Part shown: one piece after another, positions 45,118 to 54,484 of the stretch | Position numbering within the stretch: the first letter of the stretch is position 1 | How the letters are laid out: the number at the start of each line of letters is the position of its first letter | NCBI RefSeq assembly: GCF_001942495.1 | Contig: NZ_MKZS01000001.1 | Coordinates: 946,569 to 1,006,763, forward strand | Origin: Moorena bouillonii PNG | GTDB taxonomy: Bacteria > Cyanobacteriota > Cyanobacteriia > Cyanobacteriales > Coleofasciculaceae | Length of the DNA: 60,195 bases | Reading direction: 5' to 3' | Position numbers and translations under genes: made by a program | Notes under the pieces: model-generated | What the model was told of the DNA's origin: nothing | Database searches by the model: none | The model's input: the letters and a program-made list of their open reading frames with translations, nothing else

Positions 45118-45342
45118 CTACGCAGGATATTGAAAGAGGGATTCCAGATAGACACGAGCACAAGCGCGATAACTCTGGGACGTTTCTGGAGTCTTACCAA
45201 TACCATTTTGGAGCAAAAACAGGGAAAGTGCTGCTGCGAAGACCCGGTCTTGGTCCCAGCTAGGATGGGTTTCTAGGTAGCGCTTGAGAGACTCGTGCAG
45301 GTCTTCGGGGATTTCTGCCAGGATACTTACGGTTGCGTTCAT
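45118..45342 (-). CDS. DUF2811 domain-containing small protein
   Basis: A 74-residue protein of the cyanobacterial DUF2811 family. It begins MNATVSILAEIPEDLHESL and includes DQDRVFAAALSLFLLQNG and ARVYLESLF near its end. The start at 45342 is favoured by a good GAGGTG ribosome site 5 bp upstream; the frame continues to 45450 but that part does not look coding. It may be a helical DNA- or protein-binding unit; the function is unknown. Confidence 0.82.
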   Translation of the reverse strand: MNATVSILAEIPEDLHESLKRYLETHPSWDQDRVFAAALSLFLLQNGIGKTPETSQSYRACARVYLESLFQYPA

Positions 45343-46070
45343 AGTCACCTCTTCATATAAAGGTATTTTTGGAAAAAGCCACCTGATTTCAAGCACTTCA
45401 GATAACTGCCTTGGCCAAAAGAAAGCCAAGACAAGCCAGCACCGAAGCACTGAATTTTGATGTCACCCTTGCTTTAGTTCAGAACTATCCCCAAATCAGG
45501 TAGGGTAGTCCGTGCTAACCCCTGCTAGTCGGCGTAGGTTAGCTGAGAGCAAATTTTTTTATAGGTTGGTCGCACCATTTTCATCTGAAATGGGGTGGGT
45601 TTGTCAATGCTGCGAAATATTACAACTCTTGTTGACATTCCGAAATGTATACGAAATAATCAGGGTTTGAGGCGCTTTTTTGTTACATAACTTTACATAA
45701 ACTGTGGTCTTAACTACTGCGGAATACTAAGTCGGGAAAATCCCCAGTAAAACTGGAATACCTAATGCCACCGTTGAGGCTTGTGGAAAACTATGGGAAA
45801 ACTGTGGAAAAGCTTGAAGCTCTGTGTGGAAACAGTGGGGAATCTGTGGGGGAAATTTGGGAGAAACGATAAGAATTCTTACAGTTTCGTTGGCGGTGGA
45901 AAACTGGTGACCACAGATGGGGTCATTGTAGATTGTGAATCCTGATGTATTAGTATACTAGTGTGATTGAACTAGTATTAGCAAACTCTTGACTTGACTC
46001 CTTAAGGAAAAAACAAGGAAAAAAAATCTAACCACTGACTAATTGCTTCTAACCTAATTATGTGGTATTG
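45343..46070. other. Intergenic region with DnaA-box-like cluster
   Basis: No gene is supported. It contains a GCTAACC...GGTTAGC hairpin (about 45514-45543) followed by a T-run, and a purine-rich stretch (about 45781-45870) with repeated TGTGGAAAA, described in the next entry. Confidence 0.6.
45782..45833. promoter_or_regulatory. Cluster of DnaA-box-like 9-mers
   Basis: TGTGGAAAA (the complement of TTTTCCACA, the cyanobacterial DnaA-box consensus) occurs exactly at 45782-45790 and 45803-45811, and with one change at 45825-45833. Near copies (GGTGGAAAA, TATGGGAAAA) are close by. All point the same way. Whether DnaA binds here is unknown; no dnaA or dnaN gene is near. Confidence 0.35.
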
Positions 46071-47582
46071 TCAGGTAGATTGTCTCTTACGCCACCTAAA
46101 AGCTTCTTCATGAATTTGTTGTATGTCTTGATCAGAGATTTTGTCGATGTGAGACAAGACTAAACTCATGCGGCCTTGAGCCTTGAGTTGGTCACGGTGG
46201 CGGCAAAGAAAATCCCAGTATAAGAAATTAAAGGGACAGGCTCCCTGGCCAGTGCGCTTCCGAGGATTGTAACCACAACTGCTGCAGTAGTCGCTCATTT
46301 TATTGATGTAATTAGCTGATGCAGCGTAAGGTTTGGATGCTAGGATGCCGCCATCGGCAAACTGACCCATGCCAATCACATTGGTTTGCATCACCCAATC
46401 ATGGGCATCGATAAAGGCTCCATGAAACCATTCTTCTATAGATTGAGGCGAAACTCCAACAATTAGAGCAAAATTGCTCAAAACCATCAGTCGCTGAATG
46501 TGATGGGCGTAACTCGTGCGTTCAACCTGACTCAAAATTTGGCGTAAACAGTTCATGTCTGTTTTCTGGGCATGCCAGTAAAAGTCAGGTAGGGGCTGGG
46601 TGTGGTTGAACCAATTGCTTTGGGAGTAGTCAGGGTTCATATAGATATAAATACCGTGCATATATTCCCGCCAACCCAGGACTTGACGAATAAATCCTTC
46701 TGTGCTGCTTAAGTCGAGTTGGTTTTGGTGATAAGCATTCTCGACTGCTTTAATTACTTCCTCAGGTTGGAGTAAGCCGATATTGAGGTAAGGGGAAATT
46801 AGGGAGTGCCACATGGTATCTTCGTTGGTGACCATGGCATCTTGATAGGGACCAAAATTGGGTAGGCGATGGTGAATGAAAAAGTCTAATACTTGAAGAG
46901 CTTGATGGCGATTGACCGCCCAACGGAATGGTTCTGTTTTTCCGTAGCTGGGAAAGTTTTGAGCATTAACGGAGTTGATCACCTCTTGGGTGATTGGGTC
47001 GGGTTCAAACCAAAGGGCGTCTGGTGGATTTAGATTACGTTTTGGGGGTTTACGATTTTGTTTATCGAAATTCCATTTCCCACCAATTGGCTTATTTCCT
47101 GCCATCAAACTATTAAATCGCTTGCGCCCCACCCGATAGAAGTTTTCCATTATTAGACGTTTTTGAGATTTCGCCCAGGTTTTAAAATCAGACTCGCTCC
47201 ACAGAAAATGATTGTTGGGAATAAAGGTAATTTGGCAATTTAGTTTTAGGTTGCCAATTATTTCTGCAAAGGGTCGGTCATTGGGGGTCATTACCCGTAG
47301 TTCGGTAATCGTATTTTTTGTGACCCAGGCTTGGAGAGGCGTTTCAAAGTCGTCCGCTGTTTCATAGCTGACTGGCCAACCTTGCTGGCGTAATTCCTCA
47401 GCAAAGTGGCGCATGGCTGACCAAATGAATACCAGTTTTTGGCGGTGGTAACGTTTTTGTTGGACGTAGCTTAGGGATTCAATCAGAATTACTGGTGTAT
47501 TTTGATAGTTTTGTTGACAACTGTGTAGCGCTGATTGTTCATTCCAAAGTTGATCCCCTAGTACCCAAATCCCGATAGTCAT
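46071..47582 (-). CDS. Fe-S photolyase / cryptochrome-related protein (FeS-BCP type)
   Basis: A 503-residue flavoprotein of the deoxyribodipyrimidine-photolyase-related (prokaryotic 6-4 photolyase, FeS-BCP/CryPro) group. It has an N-terminal Rossmann-like domain (1-130) and a helical FAD domain. The four cysteines that bind the 4Fe-4S cluster can be seen at C345, C433, C436 and C449 (CSSCGYNP...GACP). MNVIG-like and 'DAHDWVMQTNVIGMGQF' motifs for the FAD pocket are present. The protein repairs UV damage in light or acts as a photoreceptor; repair is the better guess. No operon partner. Confidence 0.92.
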   Translation of the reverse strand: MTIGIWVLGDQLWNEQSALHSCQQNYQNTPVILIESLSYVQQKRYHRQKLVFIWSAMRHFAEELRQQGWPVSYETADDFETPLQAWVTKNTITELRVMTPNDRPFAEIIGNLKLNCQITFIPNNHFLWSESDFKTWAKSQKRLIMENFYRVGRKRFNSLMAGNKPIGGKWNFDKQNRKPPKRNLNPPDALWFEPDPITQEVINSVNAQNFPSYGKTEPFRWAVNRHQALQVLDFFIHHRLPNFGPYQDAMVTNEDTMWHSLISPYLNIGLLQPEEVIKAVENAYHQNQLDLSSTEGFIRQVLGWREYMHGIYIYMNPDYSQSNWFNHTQPLPDFYWHAQKTDMNCLRQILSQVERTSYAHHIQRLMVLSNFALIVGVSPQSIEEWFHGAFIDAHDWVMQTNVIGMGQFADGGILASKPYAASANYINKMSDYCSSCGYNPRKRTGQGACPFNFLYWDFLCRHRDQLKAQGRMSLVLSHIDKISDQDIQQIHEEAFRWRKRQST

Positions 47583-47649
47583 TCTGGCTAATGCTTTTTA
47601 CTGTATTGATATCATACAATAACTTCAGGGATTTTTGTGTTGAGTTTTA

Positions 47650-47735
47650 GGAAGTAGGGAGTAGGGAATCGGGAGTAGGGAGTAGGGAGTAGGGAGTAGG
47701 GAGTAGGGAATAGGGAATAGGGAACAGGGAATAGT
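47650..47735. repeat. Heptameric tandem repeats (GGGAGTA/GGGAATA)
   Basis: About 11 units of TAGGGAG with TAGGGAA and CAGGGAA variants at the right. It is the reverse complement of the array at 47950-48000. Confidence 0.9.
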
Positions 47736-47949
47736 GGAAAATAATGAATTGACCAAAAAATTATCAAAAAACTACTTTTTATAGATGACTGATGACGTTT
47801 TTACTATGACAAATGTTTGTTACTTAAATTATCATTTTTGCACAAAAAATTACTTAATATAGCATTTGTATTTGAGTTATGAATCCTACTCCCTAAAACC
47901 CAATATAGCAGTATAGCTCATAAATCAATTGTGATAATTTTTGATGCCA

Positions 47950-48000
47950 TATTCCCTACTCCCTACTCCCTACTCCCTACTCCCTATTCCCTGTTCCCTT
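47950..48000. repeat. Heptameric tandem repeats (CCCTACT)
   Basis: About seven CCCTACT units ending in CCCTATT and CCCTGTT, eight bases before the end of the PlsY-like fusion gene. Confidence 0.9.
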
Positions 48001-48007
48001 TACTATA

Positions 48008-50935
48008 CTAGTCCAATACCTCAACTGTCCCCAACTGACCATCAATCCTGACCCGCTGACCATCTCGTAATATATCAGTGGCATGATTAATATCCATTAC
48101 GGCTGGGATACCATACTCTCGGGCTACAATGGCACCGTGGGACAGACGTCCCCCTACTTCAGAAATTAAGCCACCAGCACGAGCGAGTAATGGTGCCCAA
48201 CCGGAATCGGTGTAGGGTACAACCACAATGGTTTCCTGGTCAATAGTGATATCACTTTGCAAGGTTTTCACTACTTTTACCAAACCCTCTACAAGTCCCG
48301 AACTGGCACCAATGCCTTGTAGCAGTCGTTGCTCAGACCCAGCTAAAGATTTGGGGTCAGCGGGTAAGGGAGGATTATTGCCATAAACCAGGAAAGGTAC
48401 GCTAGTCAGCTGAGCATCCTGTGCCAATTTAGTCCGCCGTTGTTGCACAATTTCTGGAAGCTGTTGTCTGAGTTCCTGGTTATCACTACCTACTAGAGAG
48501 CGAATTTCGGCTAACTCCAAGAAAAAAATGTCCCCTGGTTCAACTAGTAAACCTGACAGCAGCCAGCGTGCCTCTAGAGCCAAGAAGCTCCAGCGTAGGT
48601 GAGCCATCAGCTTAGAGTAGACTTGGGTCACCCGACCTTTGAGATCCAGCCGTGCTTGTACCACTTCAGCTTTCCAGCGTTGCCCTCTAGATTTTGGAGA
48701 TTGGGGGAGTGGATAAGCTAGAAACTGAGCGAACAACTTTCTGACAGCTCGGGGGTCTTCTTGCCAGCGGGGAATTGCTACATCGGTTGCCACTTCGCTC
48801 AGGTAACCATAGCGCTCAAGAAAGTGGTCAAACTGCTCTAAAATGCTGGAACCATCTGGGATTTCTGCTAGGGTGGCAAACAGAGAGGCTCCACTTTCAT
48901 AGATAACCTGTTCGTGGCTTAATAAATGGCGAGCATCTGCTGCTATCCTAGCCAAGGCTCGCATACTATCGACCTCTGGAGTTTTGCTGTTATCTAGTTC
49001 TTTGTCATCAATCTTGAGTACTGCCTGCCGCAAGGACATACTAAGGGGAGCAAGAATACTATAGTAGGTGGCTCGTTTCAACACCGCTAGAATGCTGTCG
49101 ATGCGTTCTAGGAGTTGTACTGGAGATAATTCCGACTGGGCTCTTGCTGAAAGCTGATTCAATAGGGGCAGAAAGTGGGTTTGGTAATCCGCTTCAAAGT
49201 CTTTATCTAAACGCCATTCCCGACCGAGCAATCGTAGTAAACCAGGTACGTTTTTTATAGTGGTATTTATCGGTGGTTTGGAAAACTTAGCTCCCCTAGT
49301 CAGAAATTCCAGACTTTCTGGGGGTAGACCCATACGCCGAAAAATTTCCCCCAACAGCGTAACATTGAAGTAAGCATGGGAATAGTGCAGGGTGGCAGTT
49401 TCGGTGAAATCCATTCCTTTAGCTCGTCTGCCTAGCACTATGGTAAAAATCTCTCCCCAAACACCGCAGGTTAGGGGACGATTAATCGACCAAGTTAGGG
49501 GTCGGATTACTCCTGGAATTACTTCCGCAGCAATTTTACGAGTCCAGGTTGGTTGTAGAGTAGTGATCGGTCGTGCTTGCAGTAACCAAAGTTTTTGACC
49601 GTCATAACTCCACTCAATATCTTGGGGAAGACCTTGGTAATAGTCTTCTAACCGACGTGCCAAGAGCGCCACTTGTTTGATTAAGGCTGGGGGAACATCA
49701 CCACTACCTTCAATGCGTGAGGAGGCCAAACCTTCTGCTGAATCCTCTTGCTGCCCTGACTTCTGGAAATAAACTTGGTACTGCTCTGGTGTTACTTTAC
49801 CCGATACAACTTGTGTAGCATATCCAGGTAAGGCTTCGACCACGACAGCTTCTCCCTGTTGGGAAATAGGGTCACGACTGAAAGCAACCCCAGAAAAAAC
49901 CCCCTTGACTTGTTTTTGAATGAGCACAGCCATCGCTGTATCTGGCAGTTGCTGATCCCGACGGTATTGTGCAGCTACTGGATTACGATAAGACTCTAAG
50001 ACTCGATTAATGGCATCCAGTAGTGCGGCTGAGCTGGTCACCTGCAAGATGCTTTGATACTGCCCTGCGGCTGAAGCCTGGGCTGAATCTTCTCCTATGG
50101 CGGAAGAACGTACTACCAAGGGTTCAGATTCAGAAACGGGTAGGTATTTGATCAAAGGTTCTGGATCATCCCCTGGAGGGAGTACCCAGCCCACAGGTAC
50201 TGAGTAACCAGAACGCTTCAGCTGGGATAGGGTGGCAGCTTTTTCCCCAACTTTTTTACGGTCTAGTTTGGTGTCCAGAGAAATTACGGCACTATCGCCT
50301 TGGAAAAAATGAAACACTTTCTTAGATTCTGCTTGAGCTTCCCCACTCGGAAGGTCTAAGTCATCGGGAATTTTTTGATAAATCCAAGCTAATAATAGAC
50401 TCAAGCTGGTGGCAATTACAATTCTGGAGAAATCCTGGGGATGTAATAAAGCCAGAATCACCGGGAACAAGACTAAAATCACCCGTTTGCCATGTTTGGG
50501 ATTGCGGAAAATGGTAAAGCTAATCCCTCCAATCAAAAATACCAGCAATGCCAAAATGGGGTCATGGCATAATACTCCCCAAGTGACATTGGTCGTCCCT
50601 GCACCTTTGCCTATCCAGTAACGACCTAACACCAACATGATTAGAGCGATCAATTCCCAAGCTGATTCACTGGGAAAAAAGTGGCGAGCTAGTAAGACTG
50701 CGGCAATTCCTTTTCCTGCCTCTGAGAGCACTGCCAAGACACCAACCAGATTTCCTCCGTGGTAAAAGGCGGCTGAAACTGATATATTACCAGTACCGAC
50801 CTGGGCTAGGTTATGCCTTGTCAGTACACGGGTAATCCAGGCAATCAGAGGTAGTCCGCCTAAGATAGGACAGACGGTAACAATGAGCAAGAACCCTAAA
50901 ACCTGGTTTAGTGTCATGGGACTAATGGAAATCAC
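48008..50935 (-). CDS. PlsY-like membrane domain fused to PEP-synthase-like domains
   Basis: A 975-residue fusion. Residues about 8-190 are a five- to six-helix membrane domain resembling PlsY glycerol-3-phosphate acyltransferase (GTGN at 47-50, HGGNLVGV, SEAGKG at 71-76). Residues about 215-465 resemble the ATP-grasp, nucleotide-binding domain of PEP synthase/pyruvate phosphate dikinase (KVGEKAATLSQL, VRSSAIGEDSA, WSYDGQKLWLLQARP). The C-terminal part ends in the phosphohistidine 'swivelling' domain (GRLSHGAIVAREYGIPAV, with H933). The start is GTG at 50935; an ATG at 50917 is an alternative. Similar fusions are known in cyanobacteria; the reaction is unclear and may be phosphate transfer tied to a lipid. 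Confidence 0.85.
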   Translation of the reverse strand: MISISPMTLNQVLGFLLIVTVCPILGGLPLIAWITRVLTRHNLAQVGTGNISVSAAFYHGGNLVGVLAVLSEAGKGIAAVLLARHFFPSESAWELIALIMLVLGRYWIGKGAGTTNVTWGVLCHDPILALLVFLIGGISFTIFRNPKHGKRVILVLFPVILALLHPQDFSRIVIATSLSLLLAWIYQKIPDDLDLPSGEAQAESKKVFHFFQGDSAVISLDTKLDRKKVGEKAATLSQLKRSGYSVPVGWVLPPGDDPEPLIKYLPVSESEPLVVRSSAIGEDSAQASAAGQYQSILQVTSSAALLDAINRVLESYRNPVAAQYRRDQQLPDTAMAVLIQKQVKGVFSGVAFSRDPISQQGEAVVVEALPGYATQVVSGKVTPEQYQVYFQKSGQQEDSAEGLASSRIEGSGDVPPALIKQVALLARRLEDYYQGLPQDIEWSYDGQKLWLLQARPITTLQPTWTRKIAAEVIPGVIRPLTWSINRPLTCGVWGEIFTIVLGRRAKGMDFTETATLHYSHAYFNVTLLGEIFRRMGLPPESLEFLTRGAKFSKPPINTTIKNVPGLLRLLGREWRLDKDFEADYQTHFLPLLNQLSARAQSELSPVQLLERIDSILAVLKRATYYSILAPLSMSLRQAVLKIDDKELDNSKTPEVDSMRALARIAADARHLLSHEQVIYESGASLFATLAEIPDGSSILEQFDHFLERYGYLSEVATDVAIPRWQEDPRAVRKLFAQFLAYPLPQSPKSRGQRWKAEVVQARLDLKGRVTQVYSKLMAHLRWSFLALEARWLLSGLLVEPGDIFFLELAEIRSLVGSDNQELRQQLPEIVQQRRTKLAQDAQLTSVPFLVYGNNPPLPADPKSLAGSEQRLLQGIGASSGLVEGLVKVVKTLQSDITIDQETIVVVPYTDSGWAPLLARAGGLISEVGGRLSHGAIVAREYGIPAVMDINHATDILRDGQRVRIDGQLGTVEVLD

Positions 50936-51401
50936 TTAGTGAGATAGAGAGGGCTTGATAATAAGTACTTTATTAATAAGTATATAAGAAGTAGATAAGA
51001 ACTATTTGAACTTAATGGCATCAAAATATGTCTAGTAATCGCAACTAGCAATCATAAGTTTAGTTTGTAAAATTATCTAACCCAAAAACAAGCCAAATTG
51101 TCTAAAAAAATTGCTGGCTTAGTTTAACTAAAATACGAGTAAAGTATTTATATCATCTGGTAGATTATTGCCTGTTATAACAATAATAGTTTTGGTTTCA
51201 TGTCTTAACCTGATTTAGTCCCTCACTTGTTTTGATGGCTACAGCTTTTGCACAGGGGTTCTCAAGTGCGTTTTCCATAGTGAATTGGATTCCTATGCCA
51301 GTAGCACGTCAAACCCCATCTTGCCCCTGATAGTCACACTTTTGAATTAGTTTACGATGTTTGGTAAGGTTAAAGTCTTTTCTTTTTTTTTATTTAAGCA
51401 T

Positions 51402-51497
51402 GTCTTGATGCAGTCGCTCATGGGGGAAACCACGCCAGTTGCTCATGGGGGGAACCCCCAAGACCGCACTGGCTCCCCAAGACCGCGCTGCATCGCT
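51402..51497. repeat. Modular palindromic repeat (second copy, reverse)
   Basis: Reads GTCTTGATGCAGTCGCTCAT on the left and ends CCCCAAGACCGCGCTGCATCGC-like on the right, in the orientation opposite to the copy at 11852-11990. It has one extra 'GCTCATGGGG' and one extra 'AAGACCGC' block relative to the 53-bp core at 60141. Confidence 0.8.
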
Positions 51498-51506
51498 TGA
51501 TCATGT

Positions 51507-51583
51507 ATAGCAGAAGTCAGAAGTAAGAAGTAAGAAGTCAGAAGTCAGAAGTCAGAAGTCAGAAGTCAGAAGTCAAAAGTAAG
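51507..51583. repeat. Heptameric tandem repeats (GAAGTCA)
   Basis: About nine copies of the 7-mer GAAGTCA with GAAGTAA variants. The same unit recurs at 57509-57550, 58302-58336, 59272-59304 and, inverted, at 59669-59757. Confidence 0.9.
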
Positions 51584-51684
51584 CTATGGCTAAGTTTCGG
51601 AGTTTAGGAATGTCAAACACCTGAATGGGTAGTGCTATATTATAGTATTTTGACCAATCTTTACACAGATAGGTAGGTAATGGT

Positions 51685-52539
51685 GTGGCTAAGATTGTGG
51701 GTGTTCATGGGATTAATCAAGAATTTAGAGGTAGTAATACAATTTATGATCAATGGCTACCAGCCCTCAAAGATGGTTTGGAGCGTGTTGGAGCTAGATT
51801 AGATTCTGATAATGAATTCCACTGTGCCTTTTATGGAGACCTGTTCAGAGGTCGCTCAAAATCAGCAATGGGGATACCTAACTATGACGCCAGTGATATT
51901 GACTCGGATTGGGAGAAGGAACTCCTCCTGGAATGGTGGGAAGAAGTAGCAAAAGTAGAAGACGATATTAAAGGCCCAGCGGATATATCCAGAGAAAAGG
52001 CAACACCGAGACTTGTTCAAAAGGCTTTAAATGCCTTAAGTGGTTCTAGGTTTTTTGGTGGTGTTGCTGAAAAGATCGTGATTTCTTTTCTGAAGCAAGT
52101 TGGGGGTTACTTACATAATCCAGAGTTAAGACAGCAAATTCGCGATCGCGTTGTGGAAGCCATAGATCAAGATACCCGTGTATTGGTTGGTCACTCTCTG
52201 GGGTCAGTTGTCTGTTACGAAGCCCTATGCCAACATCCAGAATGGTCAGTGGAGGTTTTTGTGACTCTAGGTTCCCCATTGGGGATAAGAGGGCTGATTT
52301 TTGATCGCCTGGAACCCTCACCTGTCTCTAATTTGGGGTCTTGGCCGGGAAGTGTCAAACAGTGGATCAACATTGCGGATGCGGGAGATATTGTTGCTTT
52401 AGAAAAAGAATTAAATCCTTTATTTGACGGGTTAGTGGAAGATAAGCTTGTTTATAATGGATCTGATGCTCACAATGCTAGTAACTATTTTACTGCATCT
52501 GAAACAGGAGAAGCTATTAAGTTGGGCTTGATTGATTAG
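51685..52539 (+). CDS. Alpha/beta hydrolase, first gene of the caspase/MoxR/vWA operon
   Basis: A 284-residue predicted serine hydrolase or lipase-like protein. The nucleophile elbow GHSLGS is at 169-174 with S171; an acidic residue in ADAGD (about 232-235) and H263 in DAHN complete a plausible triad. The N-terminus carries the oxyanion-type VHGINQE. No signal peptide is present, so it is cytoplasmic. The start is GTG at 51685, with an SD-like AGGTAGG before it. It ends 12 bp before the caspase-like gene and is on the same strand, so it is probably co-transcribed with the conflict module and may be an added effector. Its substrate is unknown. Confidence 0.82.
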   Translation: MAKIVGVHGINQEFRGSNTIYDQWLPALKDGLERVGARLDSDNEFHCAFYGDLFRGRSKSAMGIPNYDASDIDSDWEKELLLEWWEEVAKVEDDIKGPADISREKATPRLVQKALNALSGSRFFGGVAEKIVISFLKQVGGYLHNPELRQQIRDRVVEAIDQDTRVLVGHSLGSVVCYEALCQHPEWSVEVFVTLGSPLGIRGLIFDRLEPSPVSNLGSWPGSVKQWINIADAGDIVALEKELNPLFDGLVEDKLVYNGSDAHNASNYFTASETGEAIKLGLID

Positions 52540-52551
52540 TAGACGAGGTAT

Positions 52552-54483
52552 ATGGCGGGAAAACCCAGGTATTATTTAATCGCTTGTGGAACAAGCAACT
52601 ACAACGATCAGGATGTAGATAACTTAGATAGTGTTCCGACAGACTTACAGAGAGTTGTTGATTTATTTATTCATAAATTTGGATATGAAGAAGCCTTGAC
52701 GAATCTTCGTTTAAATCCGAATAAAAATGAGTTGATAAAACAATTTTCAGACTGGCTTCAGCATGAAGAACGATGTCAGAGCGATCGCGTTATCTTTTAC
52801 TATTCCGGTCATGGTGAAGATCTTAAAGGAGATAGACATTATCTTTTGATGGAAGAGACTGATTACAATCAACTTCCTCAGACATCCTTGCCAACAGAAG
52901 ATTTAGTTCGTCCTTTGAATAACGAAGGAGTTAAGATTGAACAAATCCTGTATATTATCGATAGTTGTTATTCTGGGGTCGGAATAAGTGATGTCTCGAA
53001 ATTTACTACACAAGTTGTTCAGAAATACCAATCAGTAGGAGGAGCAGGTATCGCAGTTCATGGGATTGCGGCTTGTCGTGCCAAAGATACAGCCAAAGAA
53101 GATGTATTTTCTAGGGGCTTGGAGCAAGTTCTTAACGATTTAAGTAAAAACTACGGTAATTTATACATTCCTCTAGATTATATAGTTGACCAAATTAATC
53201 AGATTATTTCCTCAGAGCAACGTGCTTCCTACTCAGCTTCTGGCTCTGAAAAATTTGCTAAATTCTTCCCCATTCTGCCTAAGACTATACAAACATGGGA
53301 AGAAAAGCAAGATGAACTCATTAGGGAACTTTTTGCTGGATTAAAGAAACACCCAGAAGATAGCTTACTTCAGGTAAACTCTTTTATTTTAAGTTATAAA
53401 ACTATTGAAAAGCTTGTCTTAGACGATGAATTTATTCTGGATTGTATAGAAATCGAAAAAAGACTGACTGAATTAGGAAAAAAACCAGTTTCAAGAGGAA
53501 TATGCCCTCTAGTGGCTTGTGCAGAATGGTGTCGGCGAAGATTTTCTAAACAGGATAACAAATTGAGGAGACTTGCTAAGACTATTAAAAATTGGCAACA
53601 GGAAGTTCTAAGATATCGAGAAGATGCAAACCTCTCTACAATCCAAGAATCTGTTAAAAAAGCTGATTTAAAATTTCAAGAACTGATTACGACAGAAAAT
53701 CTGCGACTTCAAGTTGAGATTGAACCAGAGGTTGATAATGATAATGGTACAGGACAAGCCTCTGGTGCCTTACTTTTGAGTATGAATCTTTGGCTTGAAA
53801 GTCAGGATTTACCACTTGGTCGGTTTGCAGAAAAGATACGGTTAGAACCTTGCGACAGTGGAAAAAGTGTCTCTGAGCAAGAGAGTGAGAGTTTATACAC
53901 TAATCTTGAAAAGATTTTGCCCAACTTAATTCGTAAGGCTCGTTATAGTTTACCGGAACGAGTTAATTTAACAATTGAGTATTTTCTTCCTTTCGACTAT
54001 TTCAAAACAAAATTGGAGAAGATTAGGTTTAAGCGAGGGAGAAACCTAACACCCCTCGGTGAAGAGTACCCAATTTTTATCAACTCCTATGAACGATATT
54101 TTGATCCAGATTTTCTTGAGATTCGTGATGAGATTGAAGTCAAGAAGCAAGGGTTATGGAATGATGTAAATAATTCTGTGACTGAACCGAGTGTCCCTGG
54201 GGAATTTGAAGGGGATGATATCTATTATATGGGTACAGACCCATCAGATTCCGATCTAGAAAGAATTGAGGAAGCTTTACCCATTGCGGTCTGGAGTCGG
54301 GACGTGAACCAACCTCTGATTGAAGGAGAGCATCTAAACCTCTCAGAATGGCAAGATTGGCCTAACAAAATACGTGATTTACGAAAAAAGAAAAAGGGTT
54401 TGGAGGTAACCCTTCTCTGGGATGATTTATATCCGAAGCCTTCCCAACGCTGTAGACCCTTGAATACCGACGTGGTGGACTAA
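52552..54483 (+). CDS. Caspase-like protease fused to a VMAP-C-like domain
   Basis: A 643-residue protein. Residues 1-245 are a caspase-fold peptidase (C14 clan): the catalytic His is H87 in YSGHGED and the catalytic Cys C139 in DSCYSG, both with the flanking hydrophobic strands. The middle (about 255-390) is helical, with 'ECIEIEKRLTELGKK'-like sequence. The C-terminal part (about 395-640) has features of VMAP-C, the vWA-MoxR-associated protein tail: 'LTIEYFLPFDYF', GEEYPIFINSYER, and WPNKIRDLRKKKK. In ternary conflict systems an effector is fused to the VMAP core like this. The stop codon is one base before the MoxR start. Targets of the protease are unknown. Confidence 0.87.
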   Translation: MAGKPRYYLIACGTSNYNDQDVDNLDSVPTDLQRVVDLFIHKFGYEEALTNLRLNPNKNELIKQFSDWLQHEERCQSDRVIFYYSGHGEDLKGDRHYLLMEETDYNQLPQTSLPTEDLVRPLNNEGVKIEQILYIIDSCYSGVGISDVSKFTTQVVQKYQSVGGAGIAVHGIAACRAKDTAKEDVFSRGLEQVLNDLSKNYGNLYIPLDYIVDQINQIISSEQRASYSASGSEKFAKFFPILPKTIQTWEEKQDELIRELFAGLKKHPEDSLLQVNSFILSYKTIEKLVLDDEFILDCIEIEKRLTELGKKPVSRGICPLVACAEWCRRRFSKQDNKLRRLAKTIKNWQQEVLRYREDANLSTIQESVKKADLKFQELITTENLRLQVEIEPEVDNDNGTGQASGALLLSMNLWLESQDLPLGRFAEKIRLEPCDSGKSVSEQESESLYTNLEKILPNLIRKARYSLPERVNLTIEYFLPFDYFKTKLEKIRFKRGRNLTPLGEEYPIFINSYERYFDPDFLEIRDEIEVKKQGLWNDVNNSVTEPSVPGEFEGDDIYYMGTDPSDSDLERIEEALPIAVWSRDVNQPLIEGEHLNLSEWQDWPNKIRDLRKKKKGLEVTLLWDDLYPKPSQRCRPLNTDVVD

Positions 54484-54484
54484 A

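Larger units (their letters stand above)
47583..48007. other. Intergenic region flanked by opposite heptamer arrays
   Basis: No gene is supported. The left part (47650-47735) is a GAGTAGG-type array and the right part (47950-48000) a CCCTACT-type array; the AT-rich middle has no feature recognised. Confidence 0.65.
50936..51684. other. Intergenic region upstream of the caspase/MoxR/vWA operon
   Basis: No gene is supported. From left: AT-rich DNA, a modular palindromic repeat (51402-51497) and a GAAGTCA array (51507-51583). The last 100 bp contain TATATTATAG near 51635, a possible -10 region, and the ribosome site AGGTAGGTAA just before the GTG at 51685. Confidence 0.6.

Noticed and set aside
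45021-45263. 80-codon plus-strand frame opposite the DUF2811 gene
   Set aside because: It overlaps the well-supported DUF2811 gene antisense and has no recognised features.
45514-45560. Rho-independent terminator (GCTAACC/GGTTAGC plus T-run)
   Set aside because: No plus-strand gene ends near it, and the stem is short with a long loop.
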